Source: an uncultured Lachnospiraceae bacterium (GTDB taxonomy: Bacteria; Bacillota; Clostridia; Lachnospirales; Lachnospiraceae). Taken from it: DNA of 64,000 nucleotides. The stretch spans positions 1 to 64,000 of the forward strand of contig CANQCY010000006.1 of the NCBI GenBank assembly GCA_947591245.1, read 5' to 3'. Position 1 is the first letter of the stretch, and the number at the start of each line of letters is the position of its first letter. The notes under the pieces are model-generated. The model was given only the letters and a program-made list of their open reading frames with translations. It made no database searches and was not told where the DNA came from. Made by a program: the position numbers and the translations under genes. Below, one piece after another: positions 49,579 through 58,194 of this stretch.

Positions 49579-50940
49579 ATGAAAAAAAGAAATATTCTAT
49601 GTATGCTGCTTGCCGTTACGCTGATTGCATCAAACTGCTACTCAGCCGGCGCTGCAAAAAAAACCGTCCTCTCTTTTAAGAAACTTACGTTATACGAGGG
49701 GCAAAAGAAAAAAATAACATTCAAAAACAAGAACAAAAAAGCGACATATACTTATACCTCATCGGCAAAGGAAAAAGTATCGGTCAGTAAATCCGGCGTG
49801 ATTACTGCCAAAAAACAGGGAAAGGTGAAAATCACGGTGAAAGAAAAGTTAAAAAAACGCCCGAAAAAAACGGCAAAGAAGATCGGAACAATTTCGGTCA
49901 CGTGCAAAAAAAAGGCGGCTCTGCCGACGACGCCGGCTCCTGTGAGCCAGACCTCTTCCCCACAAACCCCGCCCCCGGATCCCGCTACGGCAATGCCGGA
50001 TCCCGCTACGGCAACGCCGGATCCAACTGCACCGTCGCAGGAAACGCAAAAACCGGCGGAAACGCCTTCGCCGACGCCTGACTTATATACCAAAAAAGTC
50101 CTTTCTGTTCATTTAACCGAATCCGATCTCTACACCGTCGAGGGAAGCACTTGCCGCGTCGATATGCAGTATTTTAGCGCCGACGCTTCCAGCGAATACT
50201 TTAACGGCGCCACGGAAAAAGAAGGTACGGCGGTGATTAAGGATTACACGGAAGGCAGTAAACAGCTTTGTTCAAGATATATTCTTTCGGGAACGGATGC
50301 GGACGGAAACAAATGCTCTATCTTCATAGAGGATAACGCCACCGCAGACGAAAACGGGAATTTTACGACCAAGCCGACGATTATCACAGACAGCAAAGCC
50401 CTCGCTTTTCTGGAAACAGCAGACCTTCAGGGACGAATTACCGACCACGGGGATAATCAAAAAACGATCGACATTTTCTGGAACGAGTCAAATACAGAGC
50501 CTGTTGCCCCGCCTAAGGCCATACGCCCCGACGACAGCCTGAAATACGATAAAGAGATTTTAACCTTTTCAATCGAGATCGGCCCCTCAGACCAGGTGAA
50601 CGGAACTGCCGGCTGGGCTTCCATGATACATTTCGGCGCTTCTTCGGACTGCGAAAACTTTAAGGGAACGATCGTCGCCGACTGCGTCGATACAAGACTG
50701 CAGTTTGACGGGCAGCTGGAGACGCTTTCTGCGAGATATATTCTCTCCGGAACAGACGGAAACGGCAATCCATGTAATATTTATGTGGAAAACAACGGCA
50801 TTTCCGAAAACGGCGTCATGGTAACCGAACCGATTGTCATTACAGATTCCCCTGACTACGCATGGATTGAAACCGCGCCGCTTCACGGTACAACAAGCTG
50901 GTCGCCGGGACTGAATATTCATATATTAACAGCAGAGTAA
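49579..50940 (+). CDS. Secreted protein: Ig-like (Big2) domain, Pro-rich linker and two repeated beta domains (DUF3237-like)
   Basis: signal peptide; SVSKSGVITAKKQGKVKITVK; PDPATAMPDPATATPDP; repeated RYILSGTD(A/G)(D/N)GN.C.I..E. Confidence 0.65.
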   Translation: MKKRNILCMLLAVTLIASNCYSAGAAKKTVLSFKKLTLYEGQKKKITFKNKNKKATYTYTSSAKEKVSVSKSGVITAKKQGKVKITVKEKLKKRPKKTAKKIGTISVTCKKKAALPTTPAPVSQTSSPQTPPPDPATAMPDPATATPDPTAPSQETQKPAETPSPTPDLYTKKVLSVHLTESDLYTVEGSTCRVDMQYFSADASSEYFNGATEKEGTAVIKDYTEGSKQLCSRYILSGTDADGNKCSIFIEDNATADENGNFTTKPTIITDSKALAFLETADLQGRITDHGDNQKTIDIFWNESNTEPVAPPKAIRPDDSLKYDKEILTFSIEIGPSDQVNGTAGWASMIHFGASSDCENFKGTIVADCVDTRLQFDGQLETLSARYILSGTDGNGNPCNIYVENNGISENGVMVTEPIVITDSPDYAWIETAPLHGTTSWSPGLNIHILTAE

Positions 50941-50958
50941 AAAGGAGGAAAACACATT

Positions 50959-52359
50959 ATGGCCTGGTATGATGAAGCAATCTTTTATCACATTTACCCT
51001 CTTGGGCTTTGTGATGCTCCGAAAGAAAATACGTACGAAGAACCCGTCCACAGACTGAATTCCCTGATCCCATGGATCAGCCATATAAAAGAGATCGGCT
51101 GCAACGCCATTTATATCGGACCGCTCTTTGAATCAGTCGGACACGGGTATGAGACGACAGATTACAAAAAACTTGACAGCCGCCTCGGAGACAACGACGA
51201 TCTCACAAATTTTGTAGCGAAATGCCACGAGCTTGGAATCCGTGTCATTTTGGACGGCGTTTTCAACCACACAGGACGGGATTTCTTTGCGTTTAAGGAC
51301 ATTCAAAAAAATCGCGAAGGCTCTGCTTACAGAGACTGGTACTGCAATGTAAATTTTGGCGGAAACACAGAATATAACGACGGTTTTTCTTATGAAAACT
51401 GGGGCGGCTACAATCTCCTTGTAAAGCTGAACCAGCGCAATCCCGCCGTCCGTGATTATATTTGCGATGTCATCCGCTTCTGGGTCAGCGAATTTGACAT
51501 TGACGGAATACGGCTTGATGCCGCCGATGTACTTGATTTTGAATATATGAAGGCGCTGCGCCATGTGGCAAATGAAGTAAAACCGGACTTCTGGCTCATG
51601 GGCGAAGTCATCCACGGCGATTACACAAGATGGGTCAATGAAGGAACGCTTCATTCAGTAACGAATTACCATCTTCACAAGGCTCTCTACTCCGGCCACA
51701 ATGAACATAATTACTTCGAGATCGCGCACACGGTAAAACGACTGTACGAAATGGGCGGAAACCGTATAGACGGTTTGAAGCTGTACAATTTTACAGACAA
51801 TCATGACGTTGAGAGAATTATGACTAAACTGGTAAATAAAGCGCATTTTACGCCGGTTCACATACTGCTTTATACGCTTCCCGGCATTCCGTCCATTTAC
51901 TACGGTTCGGAGTTCGGCATTGAAGGAAAGAAGGAGGCTCATTCAGACGCTTCCCTCCGCCCGGCCTTGAATCTTGACGATTATAAGGACGCCGTCGCCT
52001 CGAACCCCTGCACCAAGCTTATCGCAAGGCTTGGCGAGATACGCAGCCGAGTTCCGGCGCTCTCCTATGGCGAATATAGGGAACTTATCCTGACCAACCG
52101 GCAATACGCGTTTTCCCGGCATATGGACGGACAGAACGCCATCATCACAGTCAACAACGATGACAGCGATTATGTAATGACTGTGTCCGCCGACTGTTCC
52201 GACGAATACATCGGAATGCTGTCCGGACAGAAGGTCTCTGTCTCAAACGGAACAATTACAGTCAATATACGGGCAAATTCCGGCGATATCTGGGCGCCTG
52301 CAGATCAGGCCGATCCGGCCGAAAATCTTTCTGATCTGACGGATACCTCCTCATTGTAA
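50959..52359 (+). CDS. GH13 alpha-amylase-family glycosidase
   Basis: AIFYHIYPLGLCDAP...GVFNHTGRDF...IDGIRLDAADVLD...GEVIHGDY...NFTDNHDVERI. Confidence 0.94.
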   Translation: MAWYDEAIFYHIYPLGLCDAPKENTYEEPVHRLNSLIPWISHIKEIGCNAIYIGPLFESVGHGYETTDYKKLDSRLGDNDDLTNFVAKCHELGIRVILDGVFNHTGRDFFAFKDIQKNREGSAYRDWYCNVNFGGNTEYNDGFSYENWGGYNLLVKLNQRNPAVRDYICDVIRFWVSEFDIDGIRLDAADVLDFEYMKALRHVANEVKPDFWLMGEVIHGDYTRWVNEGTLHSVTNYHLHKALYSGHNEHNYFEIAHTVKRLYEMGGNRIDGLKLYNFTDNHDVERIMTKLVNKAHFTPVHILLYTLPGIPSIYYGSEFGIEGKKEAHSDASLRPALNLDDYKDAVASNPCTKLIARLGEIRSRVPALSYGEYRELILTNRQYAFSRHMDGQNAIITVNNDDSDYVMTVSADCSDEYIGMLSGQKVSVSNGTITVNIRANSGDIWAPADQADPAENLSDLTDTSSL

Positions 52360-52422
52360 TACGTGTTTGCGCGCTTGACATGGATTGAAATAAAATTGCA
52401 GAAAGAACATTCTAATACGCAA

Positions 52423-52466
52423 AACGGCGCGAAACCCGAACCTTCATGATTCGATTTCGCGCCGTT
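52423..52466 (-). terminator. Terminator downstream of tRNA-Leu
   Basis: perfect 12-bp stem AACGGCGCGAAA...TTTCGCGCCGTT followed by a short T run on the minus strand. Confidence 0.75.
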
Positions 52467-52469
52467 CAC

Positions 52470-52552
52470 TGCGGAGTATGGGACTTGAACCCACACGTCT
52501 CTGAGACACATGATCCTTAGTCATGCCTGTCTACCAATTCCAGCAACTCCGC
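52470..52552 (-). tRNA. tRNA-Leu (anticodon AAG)
   Basis: minus strand GCGGAGTTGCTGGAATTGGTAGACAGGCATGACTAAGGATCATG...GGGTTCAAGTCCCATACTCCGCA; long variable arm. Confidence 0.95.
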
Positions 52553-52697
52553 ATGCGATAAAATGCATTTTAGAAGCATATTTTCGCCACTTGTTTATAT
52601 TACCAAATTTTTAAGAAGTTGTCAAATACTTTTTATTATTCATTTATCAAAAAGCGCCCTTTTTACAGCCTGATGCCCGCAGATCGCTCCGCCGCTT

Positions 52698-53054
52698 TTA
52701 TGCAAGCTTGCTCTTTGCCACATCTACAAGCGCAGTAAATCCTTCGGGATCGCTGATCGCCATTTCGGAAAGCATCTTACGGTTAATCTCAATCTCTGCC
52801 AGCTTTAATCCATGCATAAACTTGCTGTAAGAGAGACCATTCATGCGAGCCGCCGCATTAATTCTGGCGATCCAGAGCTGACGGAACTGTCTCTTCCGCT
52901 GCTTTCTGCCTGTATATGAAGTCTCCAAAGCACGCATTACCGACTGCTTTGCCACGCGGTACTGTTTTGATCTGGCTCCCCTATAACCCTTCGCTAATTT
53001 TAATACTCTTTTATGTTTTTTCTTTGCGTTTAATCCGCCTTTAATTCTAGCCAT
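52698..53054 (-). CDS. rplT: 50S ribosomal protein L20
   Basis: [43 protein letters not shown]. Confidence 0.98.
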   Translation of the reverse strand: MARIKGGLNAKKKHKRVLKLAKGYRGARSKQYRVAKQSVMRALETSYTGRKQRKRQFRQLWIARINAAARMNGLSYSKFMHGLKLAEIEINRKMLSEMAISDPEGFTALVDVAKSKLA

Positions 53055-53117
53055 TTTAAGTTTTACCTCCTTTAATGAACCAACATAACTGCCAATCTCT
53101 AACCAAAAGACGCCTTA

Positions 53118-53321
53118 TTAGATATACGGCATGATCTTCTTCATCGTCTTGACATTTGTATCATCTACCAGCGTTGCTTTTCTGAGATTTCTCTTTCTCT
53201 TCGTCGTCTTCTTTGTCAAAATATGGCTCTTGTTTGCCTTATTACGAATCAGTTTGCCGGTTCCGGTTACTTTGAACCGCTTTGCAGCAGCTCTCTTCGT
53301 TTTCATTTTCTGTTTTGCCAT
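53118..53321 (-). CDS. rpmI: 50S ribosomal protein L35
   Basis: [38 protein letters not shown]. Confidence 0.98.
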   Translation of the reverse strand: MAKQKMKTKRAAAKRFKVTGTGKLIRNKANKSHILTKKTTKRKRNLRKATLVDDTNVKTMKKIMPYI

Positions 53322-53363
53322 GTTATTACCTCCATGTTATACTTGATAGACAAAATGCTATCA

Positions 53364-53870
53364 TTATTTTGTGGCTGTTAAAAACATAATCATGCTTCTT
53401 CCTTCCATTTTGGCTTCCTTATCGATCGTTGCAACATCGCCCAGTTTTTCATAGAACGAGTTGAGAACCTCGCGTCCGACGTCCTTATGCGCCATCTCAC
53501 GGCCGCGGAAACGAAGGGTCACTTTTACTTTATCACCCTTAGACAGGAATTTTCTGACCTGATTTGCCTTTGTATTCAAATCGTTCGTATCAATATTCGG
53601 AGAAAGGCGGATTTCCTTCACTTCTATCGTCCGCTGCTTCCTCTTAGCTTCTTTTTCTTTCCTCGCCTGCTCATAACGATACTTGCCATAATTGATGATC
53701 TTGCACACCGGCGGTTTCGCTCCCGGCGCAATCTTCACCAAGTCGAGATCCGCATCCCGCGCCATCAAATAAGCCTCTTTGGCTGACATAATTCCTAATT
53801 GTTCCCCGTCTTGACCGATCACGCGGACTTCTCTGTCCCGGATCTGCTCATTAATCATTAAATCGCTGAT
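53364..53870 (-). CDS. infC: Translation initiation factor IF-3 (probable AUC start)
   Basis: ISDLMINEQIRDREVRVIGQDGEQLGIMS; GGAGGTG SD located 8 nt upstream of ATC at 53870. Confidence 0.93.
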   Translation of the reverse strand: MSDLMINEQIRDREVRVIGQDGEQLGIMSAKEAYLMARDADLDLVKIAPGAKPPVCKIINYGKYRYEQARKEKEAKRKQRTIEVKEIRLSPNIDTNDLNTKANQVRKFLSKGDKVKVTLRFRGREMAHKDVGREVLNSFYEKLGDVATIDKEAKMEGRSMIMFLTATK

Positions 53871-53892
53871 AACCTGCACCTCCAAATGAAAT

Positions 53893-54036
53893 AAAAAAAG
53901 ATAACTGTTTTTAAAGCCAGCTATCCACAAAAATTCACTATTCATTCATCAGGATGAAAAATGGTTTGACCGTTGACGTGTGATAACTCAAAATACTAGC
54001 TTTTGACGTTATACGGCAAGGTGAGAGTGGATAACT
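53893..54036 (-). promoter_or_regulatory. infC-rpmI-rplT leader with terminator and alternative antiterminator pairing (L20-leader-like attenuator)
   Basis: terminator GATAGCTG...CAGTTATC + TTTTTTT (53893-53925); AGTTATCCAC (54027-54036) complementary to GTGGATAGCT (53919-53928) with one G-U. Confidence 0.7.
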
Positions 54037-54056
54037 CTGCTTCATACACCATCAGC

Positions 54057-54086
54057 ATTTTATCACAATGCCTGCGGCCGTGTCAA
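54057..54086 (-). promoter_or_regulatory. Putative SigA promoter of infC-rpmI-rplT
   Basis: minus strand TTGACA-N18-TAAAAT. Confidence 0.6.
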
Positions 54087-54151
54087 GTAAAATTTTTAAT
54101 TAACCGGGGCAGCATAAAATATCCCCTTTCCGCGTTCAATGGGCAAAAAAA

Positions 54152-54225
54152 TCGGAGCAACAGGATTTGAACCTGCGACCTCACGGCCCCCAGCCGTGCG
54201 CGCTACCAAACTACGCCATGCTCCG
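54152..54225 (-). tRNA. tRNA-Pro (anticodon GGG)
   Basis: minus strand CGGAGCATGGCGTAGTTTGGTAGCGCGCACGGCTGGGGGCCGTGAGGTCGCAGGTTCAAATCCTGTTGCTCCGA. Confidence 0.95.
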
Positions 54226-54332
54226 ATTCGTAAATACAGAATAAAGTATACCACACTTTTTTTCATTTGACAAATATTTTTTACTTAAAGTTGATCTGCA
54301 GCATCTAATTTTTCCACATCTCAAAAAAAATC

Positions 54333-54360
54333 TTGAGGTTTTTCATTTTTCCGCTATAAT
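54333..54360 (+). promoter_or_regulatory. Putative SigA promoter of carB
   Basis: TTGAGG-N16-TATAAT. Confidence 0.5.
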
Positions 54361-54407
54361 ATATAGTGAGAACAAAAAATGAAGCATTTTTATAAAAGGA
54401 GAATACT

Positions 54408-57400
54408 ATGCCAAAAAGAACTGACATTCACAAAGTACTCATTATTGGTTCCGGTCCGATCATTATCGGGCAGGCCTGTGAGTTTGACTATTCGGGCACA
54501 CAGGCATGTAAAGCGCTTCGCAAGCTGGGGTATGAAATCGTTCTGGTCAATTCCAATCCGGCTACGATTATGACAGACCCGGAAACTGCCGACGTGACGT
54601 ATATTGAACCGCTAAACGTAGAGCGCATGGAGCAGATCATCGCAAAGGAACGGCCGGATGCGCTGCTGCCGAACCTGGGCGGACAGTCCGGATTGAACCT
54701 GTGCGCAGAATTAAATAAAAAAGGAATCCTTGACAAATATCATGTAAAAGTCATCGGGGTACAGGTTGACGCGATCGAGCGCGGAGAAGACCGCATCGAA
54801 TTCAAAAACACGATGGACAAGCTCGGCATTGAGATGGCGCGAAGCGAGGTTGCTTACAGTACGGACGAGGCATTAGCCATTGCCGACCGGCTCGGATATC
54901 CGGTCGTACTCCGCCCGGCCTACACGATGGGCGGCGCCGGCGGCGGACTCGTATACAATAAGGAAGAGCTGAAAACAGTTTGCGCCCGCGGGCTTCAGGC
55001 GAGCCTGGTCGGACAGGTTCTGGTCGAAGAATCCATTCTTGGCTGGGAAGAGCTGGAGCTCGAGGTGGTTCGCGATTCGGAAAACAACATTATTACCGTT
55101 TGCTTTATTGAAAACATTGACCCTATGGGCGTACATACCGGAGATTCATTTTGCTCCGCTCCCATGCTCACGATTTCCGAAGAATGTCAGAAACGCCTTC
55201 AGGAACAAGCGTATAAAATCGTGGAATCGGTTCAGGTCATCGGCGGAACCAACGTCCAATTTGCCCATGACCCGGTATCAGACCGTATCATCGTAATTGA
55301 GATCAATCCAAGGACATCCCGGTCCTCCGCACTCGCCTCCAAGGCAACCGGCTTCCCGATCGCACTCGTGTCCGCGATGCTGGCAACCGGCCTGACCCTG
55401 AAAGACATCCCTTGCGGCAAATACGGCACTCTTGATAAATATGTGCCGGACGGGGATTATGTAGTGATTAAATTTGCCCGCTGGGCGTTTGAGAAATTCA
55501 AAGGCGTTGAGGACAAACTCGGAACGCAGATGCGTGCGGTCGGAGAAGTCATGAGTATCGGCAAAACGTATAAAGAGGCGTTTCAGAAAGCGATCCGGAG
55601 TCTGGAGACGGGACGTTACGGTCTCGGGCATGCGAAAAATTTCGATTCCCTGAGCAAAGAAGAACTATTGCAGCTTTTGATCACCCCTTCAAGCGAGCGC
55701 CACTTTATCATGTACGAGGCATTGAGAAAAGGCGCGACGCCGGAAGAGCTGCATGAGATCACAAAGGTAAAAACGTATTTTATCGAACAGATGAAAGAGC
55801 TTGTAGACGAAGAAGAGGCGCTTCTCTCCTCCAAGGGCAAAATGCCGGAGGATGCCGCTTTGATCTCGGCAAAGAAAAATGGTTTTTCAGATAAATATTT
55901 GAGCCAGCTTCTGGAAATTCCGGAAGAAGATATCAGAAACCGCCGCCTTTCCATCGGCGTTGAAGAAGCATGGGAGGGAGTGCATGTCAGCGGTACGGAA
56001 AACAGCGCCTATTACTATTCTACCTACAACGCCCCTGACAAAAATCCGGTCGGCACGGACAAGCCAAAAATCATGATTCTCGGCGGCGGCCCGAACCGTA
56101 TCGGACAGGGAATCGAATTTGACTACTGCTGCGTACATGCATCCGTCGCATTGAAGCAGCTCGGTTTTGAAACGATTATCGTAAACTGCAATCCAGAAAC
56201 GGTGTCCACGGATTACGACACATCGGATAAACTGTATTTCGAGCCTCTGACGCTCGAAGACGTATTAAGCATCTACAATAAGGAAAAACCGCTCGGGGTG
56301 ATCGCCCAGTTCGGCGGGCAGACGCCGTTAAATCTGGCGGCAGAGCTTGAGAAAAACGGCGTGAAAATACTCGGCACCTCTCCGTCGGTCATCGATCTTG
56401 CCGAAGACCGCGACCATTTCCGCGCAATGATGGACAAGCTGGAAATACCGATGCCGGAATCAGGAATGGCAACGACGGCAGAGGAAGCAATCGCCATCGC
56501 AGAAAAAATCAGCTATCCTGTTATGGTTCGCCCTTCTTATGTACTTGGCGGGCGCGGCATGGAAGTCGTTTATGACAACGAGAGCATGACGGAATATATG
56601 AATGCCGCTGTCGGCGTCACGCCAGACCGTCCGATTCTCATTGACCGTTTCCTGAACCATGCGATGGAATGTGAGGCAGATGCGATCAGCGATGGCACAA
56701 ACGCCTTCGTTCCCGCCGTGATGGAACACATTGAGCTGGCAGGCGTTCACTCCGGAGACTCCGCCTGCATTATCCCATCCGTCCACATTACGCCGGAAAA
56801 CGTAAAGACAATCAAAGAATATACAAAGAAAATAGCAGAGGAGATGCACGTCAAGGGACTGATGAATATGCAGTATGCCATTGAAAACGGCAAAGTATAC
56901 GTACTGGAAGCAAATCCGAGAGCGTCCCGTACCGTGCCTCTCGTATCGAAAGTGTGCAACATACGCATGGTACCTCTTGCTACCGATATCATCACATCAG
57001 AGCTAACCGGACGCCCTTCTCCGATCGATACCCTGAAAGAGCAGGATATCCCGAATTATGGCGTCAAGGAAGCAGCCTTTCCGTTCAATATGTTTCAGGA
57101 GGTTGACCCGGTTCTCGGACCTGAAATGCGATCCACAGGAGAGGTTCTCGGTTTGTCACGCTCCTACGGCGAAGCCTTCTTCAAGGCTCAGGAAGCCGTT
57201 CAGTCTACGCTTCCTCTTGAGGGTACCGTATTAATCTCGGTCAACACAAAGGACAAATCCGAGGTTGTAGAGGTGGCAAAGCGCTTTGCAGAAGACGGAT
57301 TCAATATCGTCGCCACAGGCGGCACTTACGACCTCATCCACGAAGCCGGCATCGCTGCCGTTAAAGTGAAAAAATTGTATGAGGGCAGACCAAACATACT

Positions 57401-57635
57401 GGATATGATCACCAACGGAGATATTCAGCTGATCATCAATTCCCCAATCGGAAAGGGAAGCATTCACGATGACAGTTACCTGAGAAAAGCGGCAATAAAA
57501 GCAAAAATACCTTACATGACGACGATTGCCGCCGCAAAAGCGACGGCTGACGGCATTCACTATGTGAAAACACATGAGAGCAGCGAGGTGAAATCGCTTC
57601 AGGAACTGCACAGCGAGATCCATCCAATCCAATAA
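54408..57635 (+). CDS. carB: Carbamoyl-phosphate synthase large subunit
   Basis: MPKRTDIHKVLIIGSGPIIIGQACEFDYSGTQACKAL...ILGGGPNRIGQGIEFDYCCVHA. Confidence 0.98.
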   Translation: MPKRTDIHKVLIIGSGPIIIGQACEFDYSGTQACKALRKLGYEIVLVNSNPATIMTDPETADVTYIEPLNVERMEQIIAKERPDALLPNLGGQSGLNLCAELNKKGILDKYHVKVIGVQVDAIERGEDRIEFKNTMDKLGIEMARSEVAYSTDEALAIADRLGYPVVLRPAYTMGGAGGGLVYNKEELKTVCARGLQASLVGQVLVEESILGWEELELEVVRDSENNIITVCFIENIDPMGVHTGDSFCSAPMLTISEECQKRLQEQAYKIVESVQVIGGTNVQFAHDPVSDRIIVIEINPRTSRSSALASKATGFPIALVSAMLATGLTLKDIPCGKYGTLDKYVPDGDYVVIKFARWAFEKFKGVEDKLGTQMRAVGEVMSIGKTYKEAFQKAIRSLETGRYGLGHAKNFDSLSKEELLQLLITPSSERHFIMYEALRKGATPEELHEITKVKTYFIEQMKELVDEEEALLSSKGKMPEDAALISAKKNGFSDKYLSQLLEIPEEDIRNRRLSIGVEEAWEGVHVSGTENSAYYYSTYNAPDKNPVGTDKPKIMILGGGPNRIGQGIEFDYCCVHASVALKQLGFETIIVNCNPETVSTDYDTSDKLYFEPLTLEDVLSIYNKEKPLGVIAQFGGQTPLNLAAELEKNGVKILGTSPSVIDLAEDRDHFRAMMDKLEIPMPESGMATTAEEAIAIAEKISYPVMVRPSYVLGGRGMEVVYDNESMTEYMNAAVGVTPDRPILIDRFLNHAMECEADAISDGTNAFVPAVMEHIELAGVHSGDSACIIPSVHITPENVKTIKEYTKKIAEEMHVKGLMNMQYAIENGKVYVLEANPRASRTVPLVSKVCNIRMVPLATDIITSELTGRPSPIDTLKEQDIPNYGVKEAAFPFNMFQEVDPVLGPEMRSTGEVLGLSRSYGEAFFKAQEAVQSTLPLEGTVLISVNTKDKSEVVEVAKRFAEDGFNIVATGGTYDLIHEAGIAAVKVKKLYEGRPNILDMITNGDIQLIINSPIGKGSIHDDSYLRKAAIKAKIPYMTTIAAAKATADGIHYVKTHESSEVKSLQELHSEIHPIQ

Positions 57636-57658
57636 GGAACTTTGCTATGAACAAACAC

Positions 57659-57710
57659 GGAGCTGCGTACCGGCTGATTAAAAATCAATCGGTATGCAGC
57701 TCCTTTTCTT
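57659..57710 (+). terminator. Rho-independent terminator after carB
   Basis: GGAGCTGCGTACCGGCTGATT...AATCAATCGGTATGCAGCTCC + TTTTCTT. Confidence 0.85.
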
Positions 57711-57758
57711 ATATTTTACATGTTCCGCCATGTATTTGATCTAAGATACGCATGGCTT

Positions 57759-57941
57759 TCACTTTTCTTGTATAAATTCCTTAAATCTTTTTTCCACCAG
57801 CTTCCGCGGTACCATAACCTGTCTTTCACAGCCGGTACACCGAAGCCGGAAATCCATGCCGGTCCGCAAAATTTCCCACCGGTTTTCCCCGCACGGATGG
57901 CTTTTTTTCATCCTGATCAGCTGCCCAACTTCAAAATCCAT
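57759..57941 (-). CDS. DUF951 family protein
   Basis: FEVGQLIRMKKSHPCGENRWEILRTGMDFRLRCTGCERQVMVPRKLVEKRFK. Confidence 0.9.
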   Translation of the reverse strand: MDFEVGQLIRMKKSHPCGENRWEILRTGMDFRLRCTGCERQVMVPRKLVEKRFKEFIQEK

Positions 57942-57955
57942 CTCTTATTCCCCTG

Positions 57956-58153
57956 CTACAAAAACATTTTCAATATCATTACAACCCAAAATCCGAGGCC
58001 GAAAAGCAGCAGACAAAACTGAAAAATATGGTCTGCCCGGTCAATCTGCCCCTGCATGCTCGCCTTTCTTTCCCGCTCCGCATCCGCAGTGCCATTTATA
58101 ATATCCTTAATCCTTTTTTTAATGCTATATTCTTCTGACATACAATTCTCCAA
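57956..58153 (-). CDS. Hypothetical small membrane protein
   Basis: single C-terminal TM segment FCLLLFGLGFWVVMILKMFL; same strand as the DUF951 gene. Confidence 0.5.
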   Translation of the reverse strand: MENCMSEEYSIKKRIKDIINGTADAERERKASMQGQIDRADHIFQFCLLLFGLGFWVVMILKMFL

Positions 58154-58194
58154 TTCATAAACATTTTCATTTCAACAGTTTCTGCAACAGCGCC

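Noticed and set aside
49975-50030. Short CCGGATCC-CGCTACGGCA repeats as a possible CRISPR or minisatellite
   Set aside because: In-frame Pro-rich linker repeat (PDPATA) in a secreted protein; no spacers.
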